This document shows positions 1-8,940 of a stretch of 33,562 nt of DNA, in pieces. The translations under genes were made by a program, and so were the position numbers. The stretch is from positions 1 to 33,562 of the forward strand of contig VSOA01000008.1 in NCBI GenBank assembly GCA_009774585.1. Direction: 5' to 3'. Under the pieces are notes generated by a model, which was given only the letters and a program-made list of their open reading frames with translations, was not told where the DNA came from and made no database searches. Source of the stretch: Lachnospiraceae bacterium (GTDB lineage: Bacteria; Bacillota; Clostridia; Lachnospirales; Lachnospiraceae). Numbering within the stretch: position 1 is the stretch's first letter; every line of letters begins with the position of its first letter.

Positions 1-24
1 AAAAGCAGAAATAAGCATAAAAAG

Positions 25-67
25 ACCTTGCCGATATTCAGTTTCCATATCTGAAAATCAGCAAGGT
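25..67 (-). terminator. Stem-loop terminator downstream of guaA, possibly bidirectional
   Basis: Arms at 25-41 and 51-67 pair over 17 positions with two mismatches around a 9-nt loop. On the minus strand the stem is followed by five T (19-23), and on the plus strand it is followed by four T (67-70). It lies about 120 nt past the guaA stop, so it could end guaA transcription. It could equally serve a gene to the left of the window. Confidence 0.6.
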
Positions 68-112
68 TTTCTTATGCCATGATGTAATTATTTAGTGCGT
101 GATGTTGAAAAT

Positions 113-131
113 GTTGCCAAATCGTTGCCAA
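113..131. repeat. Short direct repeat GTTGCCAA, period 11
   Basis: GTTGCCAA occurs at 113-120 and again at 124-131, one helical turn apart, in the 189-nt stretch between the terminator-like stem and the guaA stop. No gene is seen in this stretch. The guaA 3' end is known as an integration site for mobile elements, so these could be remnants of recombinase-binding sites. That is speculative, because no integrase is visible. Confidence 0.3.
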
Positions 132-189
132 CACTTAAACAAATTTGCTTGAAACCCGCATAAACACTAGCTTCCCAAATCCCATTTCA

Positions 190-1482
190 TCACTCGAACT
201 CAATCGTAGCCGGCGGCTTCGGACTCATATCATAACAAACTCGATTGACATTCTCCACTTCCGCCAAAATTCGTTTCGTGATTCTCTCCAGCACATCCCA
301 ATCCACCTTCTCAATCGATGCCGTCATCGCATCAACCGTATTGATGGCGCGGATAATCACCATGTATTCAAATACTCTGGCATTGTTCTTCATTCCTACT
401 GACTTAAAGTCCGGAACTACCGTAAAATACTGCCAAACCTTCTTATCCAACCCGGCTTTTGCAAACTCTTCCCGCAAGATTGCATCCGACTCACGAACCG
501 CTTCCAATCTGTCTCTGGTGATTGCACCCAGACATCTCACTCCCAAACCGGGACCCGGGAACGGTTGACGGTACACCATATCATGCGGAAGTCCAAGTTC
601 CACGCCACACGCACGCACCTCGTCCTTGAATAGCTGTTTTAACGGCTCCACCAGTTCAAATTTCAAATCCTCCGGAAGACCGCCTACATTGTGATGGGAT
701 TTTACCATTTTGGCAGTTTTAGTGCCGCTTTCGATAATATCCGGATAGATGGTTCCTTGTCCCAAGAAGTCGATTCCTTCCAGTTTTCTTGCTTCCTCTT
801 CAAAGACGCGGATAAATTCGCCGCCGATGATTTTCCGCTTCTGTTCCGGATCCGCCACATTCTCTAGCTTGCCGAGGAAACGCTCGGAAGCGTCCACATA
901 AATCAGATTTGCATGCAGCTCGTCACGGAACACTTTCACAACGTTTTCGGATTCGTTTTTGCGCATCAGACCATGGTTGACATGTACGCACACAAGCTGC
1001 TGTCCGATCGCCTTGATTAACATCGCCGCCACAACGGAAGAATCCACACCGCCCGACAGAGCCAAGAGGACTTTTCTATCGCCCACCTGCTGGCGAATCA
1101 ATTCCACCTGATCCTCAATAAAATTCTTCATATTCCAGTTTGCTTCCGCCTTACACTCCTCGAAAACAAAGTTCTTAAGTGCATCTTCATCCGGAAGACT
1201 GTTTAACTGCTTCGCGCATTTGGACTGCGGATAGTCTATGGACAACATCGGGATTCCCATATCATAAAGTTCCGGTCTTACTTCCACTTCCTGTCCGTCA
1301 ACAATGCGGTTTTCACCCCCGTTTAACACGATACCTTTCACATTCTTTAACGCTTTTAGTTCCTCCGCCGTAATGTCATGAGGATGTATCTCGCTATACA
1401 CGCCGAGATCGCGGATCGCACGGGCGATAATGGTATTCTTTGTGCTGCCTAAATCCAAAATTACAATCAAATCCTGTTTCAT
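190..1482 (-). CDS. guaA: GMP synthase with reduced, non-catalytic glutaminase domain
   Basis: Converts XMP to GMP using ATP and an amide nitrogen source, the last step of guanine nucleotide synthesis in the cytoplasm. The ATP-pyrophosphatase P-loop SGGVDSS sits at residues ~143-149, and the C-terminal dimerisation domain is complete, with the conserved ending KPPATIEFE. The protein is about 430 residues against the usual 510-525. The N-terminal class I glutaminase domain is cut to about 110 residues. The usual GxCYGxQ nucleophile region reads SIDYPQSK, with Asp in place of Cys, and the His-Glu (FHPE) segment is missing. I chose the ATG at 1480-1482 because AAGGAGGT lies just upstream and a longer reading would run into the promoter. 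The family is certain. Use of free ammonia, or of a separate glutaminase partner, is inferred. Confidence 0.93.
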   Translation of the reverse strand: MKQDLIVILDLGSTKNTIIARAIRDLGVYSEIHPHDITAEELKALKNVKGIVLNGGENRIVDGQEVEVRPELYDMGIPMLSIDYPQSKCAKQLNSLPDEDALKNFVFEECKAEANWNMKNFIEDQVELIRQQVGDRKVLLALSGGVDSSVVAAMLIKAIGQQLVCVHVNHGLMRKNESENVVKVFRDELHANLIYVDASERFLGKLENVADPEQKRKIIGGEFIRVFEEEARKLEGIDFLGQGTIYPDIIESGTKTAKMVKSHHNVGGLPEDLKFELVEPLKQLFKDEVRACGVELGLPHDMVYRQPFPGPGLGVRCLGAITRDRLEAVRESDAILREEFAKAGLDKKVWQYFTVVPDFKSVGMKNNARVFEYMVIIRAINTVDAMTASIEKVDWDVLERITKRILAEVENVNRVCYDMSPKPPATIEFE

Positions 1483-1522
1483 TGGGAACCTCCTTCTTGT
1501 CCTTCGTTTTATCTTGCCATTA

Positions 1523-1552
1523 ATTATATAGTAAAAACCCACTGAAAAGCAA
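1523..1552 (-). promoter_or_regulatory. guaA promoter
   Basis: On the minus strand a -35 box TTGCTT (1547-1552) and a perfect -10 TATAAT (1523-1528) are separated by 18 nt, about 40 nt upstream of the guaA start. A small palindrome ACGGC-TTT-GCCGT (1552-1564) abuts the -35 box. Confidence 0.65.
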
Positions 1553-1571
1553 CGGCTTTGCCGTAAAATAC

Positions 1572-1628
1572 ACTATATAGGAGCAAGAGTCCACGTCTAC
1601 ACCTTTTGTCACCCTAATCCTATATAGT
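1572..1628. repeat. 11-bp perfect inverted repeat between guaA and degV
   Basis: ACTATATAGGA at 1572-1582 is the exact reverse complement of TCCTATATAGT at 1618-1628, with 35 nt between. It lies upstream of both divergent promoters, so it may be an operator pair or a long hairpin. No transcription-factor family was recognised. Confidence 0.45.
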
Positions 1629-1689
1629 ATTCAAAACTACTAAAAAGAGTTTATACAACTCTACATCATGATATTTATGCGCAAAACAA

Positions 1690-1718
1690 TTGCATTTACA
1701 GACCAAACGTAGTATTCT
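1690..1718 (+). promoter_or_regulatory. degV promoter
   Basis: TTGCAT (1690-1695) and TATTCT (1713-1718) are spaced by 17 nt, giving a leader of about 55 nt. The ribosome binding site AGAGGA follows at about 1766. Confidence 0.5.
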
Positions 1719-1780
1719 ATATATCAGTATAAATATTTTGCGCTTTCAAAATTATATGAAATCAAAGAGGATTATCTATC

Positions 1781-2692
1781 ATGAAGGAAACATTTCATAT
1801 TATCAGCGACGGCTCTTGTGATTTGCCAACAGAATTAGTTCAGGAAAAAAACATTACGGTTGTGCCTTTCTATGTATCTTTTGATGACGAGCACTATTTC
1901 AAGGAAATTGCTGAGATTGGCGTCCGCGATTTCTATCAGCAGATGGTAGACAGGAAGGGCGTATACCCCAAATCTTCCATGCCTTCCATCCGGGATTACG
2001 AAGAAGTTTTTCTTCCTTTTGCCGAGGCGGGAACTCCCGTGATCTGCATCTGCATCACCACGAAATTCAGCGGTTCCATGCAGTCCGCACTTAACGCCCG
2101 TTCTCTTGTATTGGAAAAGCATCCTCAGGCTGAAATCACCGTCATCGACGCCACCATCAACACGGTGCTGCAGGGTCAGTATGTACTGGAAGCCGTCAGC
2201 CTTCGCGACAATGGCGTCAGCTATCAGGACACGATAAAGCGTCTGGAGGAAATTAAGAGCACCGGAAGAATTTTTTTCACGGTAGGAAATATGGAATATC
2301 TAAAACATGGTGGAAGAATCGGCAAAGTGGCAGCCCTCGCAGGCGGCGCACTGGATATCCGCCCCATCATTACCTTAAGGCAGGGCGAAATCTTCCCTTC
2401 CGGCATCGACAGGGGACGGAAACGCACCTTAAAGAAAGTCATGAATCTTCTTTTGGATTATTTGAAGGAAAGTAACCTCAGTATCGATTGCTACAGCATT
2501 GCAGTCGGTTACGGATATGATGTGGAAGAAGGCGTCGCTTTCCGTGACCAAGCATTGTCCGTACTGCATGACAAAGGATATGCGATAGACGAAATCCCCG
2601 TTTATCAGATTGGCGCCACGATCAGCGTGCACACCGGACCGTACCCGCTTGGCTTCGGAATCATTGAAAAGGGCATCCACGCAGGAAAATAG
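1781..2692 (+). CDS. DegV family fatty-acid-binding protein
   Basis: A 303-residue protein of normal DegV length. The family binds a single fatty acid and, in Firmicutes, the FakB members present it to the kinase FakA. Visible family features are the N-terminal ISDGSCDLP segment, the middle TKFSGSMQSA segment around residue 90, the TVGNMEYLKHGGRIGK block near 170-185, and the C-terminal ISVHTGPYPLG block. It is cytoplasmic, with no signal peptide or membrane segment. It is a single gene with its own promoter, convergent with the kinase gene downstream and separated from it by 75 nt without a clear terminator. No fakA-like gene is in the window. Whether it is a working FakB is inferred from family only. 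Confidence 0.93.
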   Translation: MKETFHIISDGSCDLPTELVQEKNITVVPFYVSFDDEHYFKEIAEIGVRDFYQQMVDRKGVYPKSSMPSIRDYEEVFLPFAEAGTPVICICITTKFSGSMQSALNARSLVLEKHPQAEITVIDATINTVLQGQYVLEAVSLRDNGVSYQDTIKRLEEIKSTGRIFFTVGNMEYLKHGGRIGKVAALAGGALDIRPIITLRQGEIFPSGIDRGRKRTLKKVMNLLLDYLKESNLSIDCYSIAVGYGYDVEEGVAFRDQALSVLHDKGYAIDEIPVYQIGATISVHTGPYPLGFGIIEKGIHAGK

Positions 2693-2767
2693 CCCGTGAG
2701 AAGCTACGGCGGATTTGCCAAGTAAAGTGTATAATTTTTTCCTTTGCGACAGGGATTGTTTATGCAG

Positions 2768-4999
2768 TCAGAGTATATCATTGAGTTTCCGGATGCATTC
2801 ATCATAATACTCCATAACCTCCTTGTGAAAAGCCTTGATATACTCATAGTCTTTCCGTTTTGCAGCATATTCCAGTTGTCGGGCTTCTTCTGACAAACGC
2901 ACCAGCCCGACGCTCAAGGCGGTACTTTTTAAAGCGTGGATCAGATTATGATACCGCTCCCAGTTTTCTTCTTCATAATATTGGTTTAGCTGCGGAATTT
3001 TGCTCTGCTGTACAAACATATGAAGCATTTCCAGATAAAAATCTTTATCGCTTATGCTGTACTCCAGTCCCAGCAGAACGTCCAGTTCCGGTACAGCTTT
3101 TTTCCATTCTTTCAATTCTGCAAGAGAAACCTCGTTTTTCTCTTCCACTTTTACAACGGTATCCGCTTTTGCAGCGGTATCTTCTTTCGATGTGTCCCCT
3201 GCTTCCCCGGCACCGGCTTCTTTCTGTCCGTCTTTGATTGTCCGATCGATCTTCTCTGCCGAAATGTATTCCATCAGCTTTTTCTCTAAGGTATCGCCGT
3301 CAATCGGCTTCGTCATATAGTCGTCAAACCCGTTCTCCAGATACATCTGTCTCGCGCCGAAAACAGCGTTAGCAGTCAATGCGATCACTTTCGTGCGATA
3401 ATCGGGATATCTTTTCCTCATCCGGGCAAGCGTTTCAATGCCGTCCATTCCCGGCATCATATGATCCAATAAGACGACGTCATATTGATTCTGTCCGATT
3501 TCATCCAGACATTCTTCTCCGCTCTCGGCAAAATCCACCTGTATCAATGTTCTCTTTAAGAGCCCTTTTAGAACGGCGCGGTTCATTTTGTCATCGTCAA
3601 CCACCAGAACCCTAGCCGAAGGTGCGGTAAATCTTTGTCCGTTTCTACCTTTATTGATATGATAAGCGCCGTATTTCTTCTCAAATTCTCCAATACTCTC
3701 CAAGCTGCATATCTTCTGCGGAATTGTAAAATGAAAATAAGAGCCTTTCTGATACTCGCTTTCCACAAGCAGTTCCCCGCCCATCATCCGGATATAGCTC
3801 TGGGAAATGGACAGTCCCAGACCGGTTCCCTCGATTCCTGTATTGGATTTTTCATCCACTCTCCGGAAAGAATCAAACAGCTTCTCTATATCTTCTTCTT
3901 TAATTCCTTTTCCTGTATCGCTCACTCCCATCTGCATCCGGACATGATCCTCGTCCATGGGCACAGCCGAAACCGTCAAGGTGACTGTTCCGCCCGCATT
4001 CGTATACTTGATTGCATTGGTCATAAGGTTGGTGAGCACTTGTCTGATTTTCATACTGTCGCCATATAAATGCTCCGGCGTATCCCGGCTGACTTCTACC
4101 ATGATCTTCATTTCTTTTTCCGCCGCACGCGAATATGCCATCTGCAAAATATCATTTAACAGGGAACTCAAAGAGTATTCTGCGTTGACCAACTCCATTT
4201 TGCCCGACTCGATTTTGGATATATCCAGAATATCATTAATCAGGGAAAGCAGAAATTTCCCCGAAGAGTCAACGTTGGACGCATATTCCAGTATCGGCTC
4301 CTCACAGCTCTCCCTGAGTATCATTTCATTCATGCCTAAAACCGCATTAATAGGCGTGCGGATTTCATGCGACATATTGGCAAGAAAGTCGCTTTTGGCA
4401 CGATTTGCTTTCTCCGCGTCGTTTTTATACTGTATATTTAGCTGCAGTAATTCATCGCGCCTCTGCTCAACCCATGTCGTCTTCACTTTGATCATAATTG
4501 CAATGACAATTTCTACGGCGTACAAAATCGGAAAGCGTATTTCAAACGTCCGGGTATAATCATAGCAATGCGCATTGAGCGGCGTCCACAGACCGGCGCA
4601 CACGATCAGCCAGATAAACGCTGAAAAGACGATCGCCTTCTTTAAATCCAAAATATAAATGGCAAACGGCGGAATCAGCAAAATCCACAATATACTGAAC
4701 CCTTCTTCTCCGCCCGTGATCAAATACTGCAGCGTGATCATGATCAGTACGGACATAATAAGGGGAATCGCAAGTTTTAAAGCCCCGCTTAGAATAATGG
4801 ACAAATAACCGAACAACATGACCATACTGATGATTCCGTTGACGACAGCCATCATCAGATTTCCCACGCTTAAATTGATCGGCACAAACGCGGCACAGGT
4901 AACGGCAAACACAAGGCATACTGCTTTGCCAGTAGGTACATGGAGTTCTTCCGTGGAATCCATTTCTTTATATTTCAGTCTCTTTTTATCGTTGTTCAC
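2768..4999 (-). CDS. Membrane hybrid sensor kinase, HisKA-HATPase-REC-Hpt
   Basis: Sensor kinase of about 743 residues. Residues ~25-175 hold about five or six hydrophobic helices with little outside the membrane, so the signal is probably membrane-borne or intracellular. The HisKA H-box ANMSHEIRTP has its His at ~211. The HATPase N-box is near 335 and the GTGLGLS box near 392. A receiver domain has its phospho-Asp in LLDHMMP at ~512. A C-terminal Hpt domain has HALKST with its His at ~688. A full relay to an external receiver is therefore possible. I chose the GTG at 4997-4999 because GGAGGA sits 6 nt upstream; the longer TTG-type reading has no ribosome site. It follows the stand-alone receiver gene by 44 nt in the same direction, so that receiver is a plausible partner. 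Confidence 0.9.
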   Translation of the reverse strand: MNNDKKRLKYKEMDSTEELHVPTGKAVCLVFAVTCAAFVPINLSVGNLMMAVVNGIISMVMLFGYLSIILSGALKLAIPLIMSVLIMITLQYLITGGEEGFSILWILLIPPFAIYILDLKKAIVFSAFIWLIVCAGLWTPLNAHCYDYTRTFEIRFPILYAVEIVIAIMIKVKTTWVEQRRDELLQLNIQYKNDAEKANRAKSDFLANMSHEIRTPINAVLGMNEMILRESCEEPILEYASNVDSSGKFLLSLINDILDISKIESGKMELVNAEYSLSSLLNDILQMAYSRAAEKEMKIMVEVSRDTPEHLYGDSMKIRQVLTNLMTNAIKYTNAGGTVTLTVSAVPMDEDHVRMQMGVSDTGKGIKEEDIEKLFDSFRRVDEKSNTGIEGTGLGLSISQSYIRMMGGELLVESEYQKGSYFHFTIPQKICSLESIGEFEKKYGAYHINKGRNGQRFTAPSARVLVVDDDKMNRAVLKGLLKRTLIQVDFAESGEECLDEIGQNQYDVVLLDHMMPGMDGIETLARMRKRYPDYRTKVIALTANAVFGARQMYLENGFDDYMTKPIDGDTLEKKLMEYISAEKIDRTIKDGQKEAGAGEAGDTSKEDTAAKADTVVKVEEKNEVSLAELKEWKKAVPELDVLLGLEYSISDKDFYLEMLHMFVQQSKIPQLNQYYEEENWERYHNLIHALKSTALSVGLVRLSEEARQLEYAAKRKDYEYIKAFHKEVMEYYDECIRKLNDIL

Positions 5000-5043
5000 C
5001 CCAATCCTCCCCAAAACACTACAATACACACATGAACCTCACG

Positions 5044-5409
5044 CTAACCGATCGCCTCCGCCACCCGCGCCTGCAGATCCGCAGGCATAAGCGGCTTTCC
5101 GGCATATCCCGTCACGCCGAGTCCATCCGCTTTCTCTTTGACCCTGTCATCGATTGACGCCGCCAGAATCATGACTTTGCTCTCACGGATTGCTTCATCC
5201 CCACGGATCCGTTCCAATGTCTCAATCCCATTCATTTCCGGCATCTCAATATCCAGCAGCGTAAGGTCAATGTCCTCCCGCTTTAACATTTCAATTCCTT
5301 TTCTTCCGGAGTCGGCTTTTTGTACCTGATACCCTGCTTTGGATAGTATGAATTCCGCCATCCGCAGATTCATGACATCATCATCGATCACCAACACTGT
5401 TTTACTCAT
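5044..5409 (-). CDS. Stand-alone response regulator receiver domain
   Basis: A 121-residue CheY-like protein that is a single receiver domain without an output domain. The acidic pocket VIDDD, the phospho-Asp in LLDIEMP (residue ~54) and the conserved Lys in GKPL are present. The Thr/Ser that normally ends beta-strand 4 is replaced by Ala (MILAAS), which would weaken the usual switch. GGAGGAGAAA precedes the ATG. It sits between the HD-GYP gene and the second hybrid kinase, all on the same strand, and probably acts as a shuttle or phosphate sink in this relay. The role is inferred from context. Confidence 0.88.
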   Translation of the reverse strand: MSKTVLVIDDDVMNLRMAEFILSKAGYQVQKADSGRKGIEMLKREDIDLTLLDIEMPEMNGIETLERIRGDEAIRESKVMILAASIDDRVKEKADGLGVTGYAGKPLMPADLQARVAEAIG

Positions 5410-5474
5410 TTTCTCCTCCGTTCCGAAACATTCTGCGTTATCATTTATACCTTTGCTTCAAAGCGCTGCTGTTT

Positions 5475-7367
5475 CTACATCTCATGCATCCGATATTCCT
5501 TATCCTCGTCGATCATTGCCAGCAGAACATCCGCAACCGCCGGATCAAACTGGGTGCCTTTTCCTCTTTCAATTTCTGCCCGTACCGCCGCCTGCGGCAT
5601 AATATCCCGGTAACTGCGCTTCGAAGTCATCGCATCATAAGCATCTGCAACACCTATGATTCTTGCCACTTCCGGGATATCCTCCCCGCCGATTCTGTCC
5701 GGATACCCCTTCCCGTCGTACCGCTCATGGTGCCATCTCGCGCCCACGCCAATGTCCTGCATTTCTGAAATGTTCTTAAGAATGTTGCTTCCGATCACGG
5801 GATGTTCTTTAATGATCGTATACTCTTCATCATTCAGTCTGGACGCCTTATTGATGATTTCACCCGGAATACCGATTTTGCCGATATCATGGAGGAGACC
5901 TACATAATAAATGTCCTCCTGCTCCTGCTCACTTTTGCCGATGCGCATTGCGATCTTTTTGGCGTATTCCGCCACCCGCGCCGAATGCCCATTCGTATAT
6001 GCGTCTTTCGCATCGATTGTCGCTGCCAAGGCGCTCATAACCTGCACGGACAGGCGCTCTACTTTCCGCCTTCTCTCTTCCGCTACTTTCGTCTGTTTCT
6101 CAACCTCCTGCTGCAAATTTTTCTGCAGACGGTCGAGCTGTAAGATACGGTTCACGCGCTGCAGCATGATATCCGCCACAAAGGGTTTCGTGATAAAATC
6201 CAGTGCCCCTGCCTGAAACCCTCGGACTTCCGTATCCCGATCATCATCAGCCGTAAGAAAAATAACAGGAATCTCCCGATAAACACGATCCGCCCTCATC
6301 TTCTCCAAAACCGTAAATCCATTCATTCCCGGCATATGGATATCCAATAAGACCAACTCCGGAATCTGCGATTTCAGAAAATCTAATGCTTTTTCTCCGG
6401 AATCCGCAGTATATACCCTGAATCCGTCCGCCAGCATTTTCTCCGCAATCTGCAGATTCATGACGTCATCATCCACGACCAGAATAGAAGGCTTCTCTTC
6501 CCCATTCTCCACAACCGTCTCTTCTGTTTTGTCCTGTCCTATGATTTCACTTAATCTGTCCAGCAGAATCTGATATTCTGTCATTACCTTCTGATGGTTT
6601 TCTTTGATATAAGAGATATCCGTTTCTTTTGCGGCGGTTTCCAACGCCTTCGCCTGTTCAGAAAGCCCGGTCGCACCGATAGAAAGTGATGTGCTTTTCA
6701 GTGCGTGCACCAGAATCCTATAATTATCCCAATCTTCCTCCTGATAGCATTTCCGGAGTTCATCCGTTTTTTGATTCTTCCGATAGGTCGATACCATCTC
6801 CTGATAAAACGTTTCCTCGTCGCAGCAATAGCTTAACCCCACGGCAGTATCCAGCACATCGTCTAATTGCTTAAGCAAGCCCTCTTTCTGCGCCGCATTT
6901 TCCGGCTCTTCTTTTACTCCGTGAGCAGGTGGTGTGGAGCCCGTCACATTTCTCTTAAGCAGTCCTTCCGGAAGTCTTGTACGCACCATTTCCCTTAGCG
7001 CTTTGCCGACGATCGGCTTGGACAGATAATCGTCGAATCCGGCGTCCAGATACATCTGCTTCTCACCTGCCACCGCATTGGCAGTCAGAACGATGACTGG
7101 CGTATTTTGACACATTCCCTTTTCCCTAATTCTTTTTAAAGCTTCCAGTCCGTCCATGACCGGCATCATATGATCCAGAAATACGATATGATAGGAATTT
7201 TTCTCAAGTAACTCCAGTGCCTCCGCCCCGTTCCCTGCCGTATCAATTTGAATCTTCGTATCCTTTAGGATTCTACAGAACACATCCAGATTCATCACAT
7301 TATCGTCCGCTGTCAAAATGTGTGCGTCCGGCGCCGTATATTCCTCTTCTTCGTGTATTGGAAACAA
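5475..7367 (-). CDS. REC-Hpt-REC-HD-GYP protein, downstream half of a split hybrid kinase
   Basis: A 630-residue reading frame with a receiver (phospho-Asp ~65 in FLDHMMP), an Hpt domain (His ~221 in HALKST), a second receiver (Asp ~342 in LLDIHMP), a coiled linker (~405-440) and an HD-GYP domain (~445-615). HD-GYP has HDIGK at ~493 and HHERYDGKGYP at ~546, so c-di-GMP phosphodiesterase activity is likely. The start shown is a TTG without a ribosome binding site. The frame stays open further upstream to the TAA at 7485-7487, and the codons in between encode the last strands of the HATPase domain (QIESEYGKGS). It is thus the continuation of the kinase upstream, and it may be untranslated unless there is readthrough or reinitiation. 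Confidence 0.82.
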   Translation of the reverse strand: MFPIHEEEEYTAPDAHILTADDNVMNLDVFCRILKDTKIQIDTAGNGAEALELLEKNSYHIVFLDHMMPVMDGLEALKRIREKGMCQNTPVIVLTANAVAGEKQMYLDAGFDDYLSKPIVGKALREMVRTRLPEGLLKRNVTGSTPPAHGVKEEPENAAQKEGLLKQLDDVLDTAVGLSYCCDEETFYQEMVSTYRKNQKTDELRKCYQEEDWDNYRILVHALKSTSLSIGATGLSEQAKALETAAKETDISYIKENHQKVMTEYQILLDRLSEIIGQDKTEETVVENGEEKPSILVVDDDVMNLQIAEKMLADGFRVYTADSGEKALDFLKSQIPELVLLDIHMPGMNGFTVLEKMRADRVYREIPVIFLTADDDRDTEVRGFQAGALDFITKPFVADIMLQRVNRILQLDRLQKNLQQEVEKQTKVAEERRRKVERLSVQVMSALAATIDAKDAYTNGHSARVAEYAKKIAMRIGKSEQEQEDIYYVGLLHDIGKIGIPGEIINKASRLNDEEYTIIKEHPVIGSNILKNISEMQDIGVGARWHHERYDGKGYPDRIGGEDIPEVARIIGVADAYDAMTSKRSYRDIMPQAAVRAEIERGKGTQFDPAVADVLLAMIDEDKEYRMHEM

Positions 7368-7484
7368 AATGGTTTGACTTATTTGGTCAATATTCCCGAT
7401 AGGTTTTTCTTCTACAATTTCCTGACGTATCCTGAAAGAAAAAACACTTCCTTTTCCGTATTCACTCTCAATCTGCAGACTGCT

Positions 7485-8852
7485 TTAAATCAGCGCAAGA
7501 AGTCTTGTCACAATCTTAAGCCCCAATCCTACGCCCTCAACATTGCGGTTATTGTGCAGATCGAACCGGGAAAAGCTTTCCGAAATTCTGCGTATATCTT
7601 CCTCTTTCATCCCGATACCGCTGTCTTTGATTTTCGTTGTCACAATCCCTGCAGAATCGCTTACCTTTTCCCATTCAATGCAGATCTCAACAAATCCTTC
7701 TTTCGTATATTTGACCGCATTGGAAATCAGATTATTGTAAATCTGCATCAGGCGCACCAGATCCCCGGAAAGCTGTCTCGGCAGATTCTCGTCGATCTGA
7801 AAGTGTATTGCGAGGTTTTTCTTCCCCGCATTGTATTTTGCATAAGTCATCATATCCTGTATAAAGGAAAGTACATAATAAGGATTTGATTCCAGTTGTA
7901 ACTGCCCTCTGTCAATATTGGCAAAATCCAGAATATCGTTCACGATCGACAAGAGCGCCCGTCCCGCCGCCTGCACATTAATGGCATATTCCGCCGTCCG
8001 GCTCTCCTTCGTCTCTCTCATGACCATTTCATTATATCCTAAAATGACATTGATGGGCGTCCGTACTTCATGCGACATATTCGCCAGAAAATCCATTTTC
8101 GCGCAATTTGCCTCCTGCGCTTCCTTTTCTGCTTTCTCCGCCGCTTCTTTTGTCACGCGAAGTTCACTGATCGTCTGCATAAGCTTCTGATAATCGGGCG
8201 TTTCCATCGTAAACAATATCATCATAAGCGCCAGCGCAGACGAGAACAGCCCCAAAAGTACATCGGGAAAAAAGAGCAGTTGAAGCACTGGCCCCACAAA
8301 TACCAGCAGTAAATAGAGAATCACGGAAATTTTCTGCCATATATGAAACTTCCGCAAATGTGCCAGCAGGACATATGCCGAGCATCCTATGAGATAATAT
8401 GGCAGTACATACACCATAATGTACAATATCCCATGCACATACTCACCATTCGGACTGATGGAAAATATGCAGCCGTTCAAAAGATTGATCCCAAGTATCA
8501 TGAAATAAATACCGACCACCAGTCTGTTCACACGAAGCATAAGACTGTTTCCGGGCGTTCTGTCCACACAAAGCCTCGAATAATACATAAACTGATAGCC
8601 GACCAAGGCGTCCACAACAAAATATGCCGTATTCAGAAACAAGTTTAAATATTCCGGCAGCACTTTGGCATAACTGATCGTGACCGCCGTAGCCACGTCC
8701 AGAACATCCGCACATAATACAAGCAGCGTCAATTTATGAAATTCCTTGTTGATCTCCGACTTTGTACTGTACTGCAGTTTCATACAGATATATAAAACCA
8801 CAAGAAAAAAAGCTGACGCAGTCTCAAAGCTGATATTGTATACTAATGACAT
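7485..8852 (-). CDS. 7TM sensor histidine kinase, cut by an in-frame stop
   Basis: A 455-residue product. Seven or so hydrophobic helices fill residues ~5-215, a layout also seen in clostridial GGDEF proteins. A short coiled segment follows, then HisKA with ANMSHEVRTP (His ~261), then a HATPase domain with its N-box, DSGIGM and GVGLGLK boxes. It ends at TAA (7485-7487) just after GLKIVTRLLALI, before the final strand of the ATPase fold. The same frame continues directly into REC-Hpt-REC-HD-GYP, so the intact gene would span 5475-8852, about 1125 residues. The ATG at 8850-8852 was chosen because AAGGAG lies 6 nt upstream. It is divergent from the LytTR gene. The kinase domain may fold poorly without its last strand. 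Confidence 0.85.
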   Translation of the reverse strand: MSLVYNISFETASAFFLVVLYICMKLQYSTKSEINKEFHKLTLLVLCADVLDVATAVTISYAKVLPEYLNLFLNTAYFVVDALVGYQFMYYSRLCVDRTPGNSLMLRVNRLVVGIYFMILGINLLNGCIFSISPNGEYVHGILYIMVYVLPYYLIGCSAYVLLAHLRKFHIWQKISVILYLLLVFVGPVLQLLFFPDVLLGLFSSALALMMILFTMETPDYQKLMQTISELRVTKEAAEKAEKEAQEANCAKMDFLANMSHEVRTPINVILGYNEMVMRETKESRTAEYAINVQAAGRALLSIVNDILDFANIDRGQLQLESNPYYVLSFIQDMMTYAKYNAGKKNLAIHFQIDENLPRQLSGDLVRLMQIYNNLISNAVKYTKEGFVEICIEWEKVSDSAGIVTTKIKDSGIGMKEEDIRRISESFSRFDLHNNRNVEGVGLGLKIVTRLLALI

Positions 8853-8940
8853 GAAGACTCCTTCTTTCCTGCTGACAGGCTGACGATAACGCATCCGTAT
8901 CATATACGTTATTTTTACTTTATCTGAAAAAGAGCCTTTT

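Noticed and set aside
2693..2767. Terminator between the convergent degV and kinase genes
   Set aside because: A run of six T is present near 2739, but no stem of useful length precedes it on either strand.
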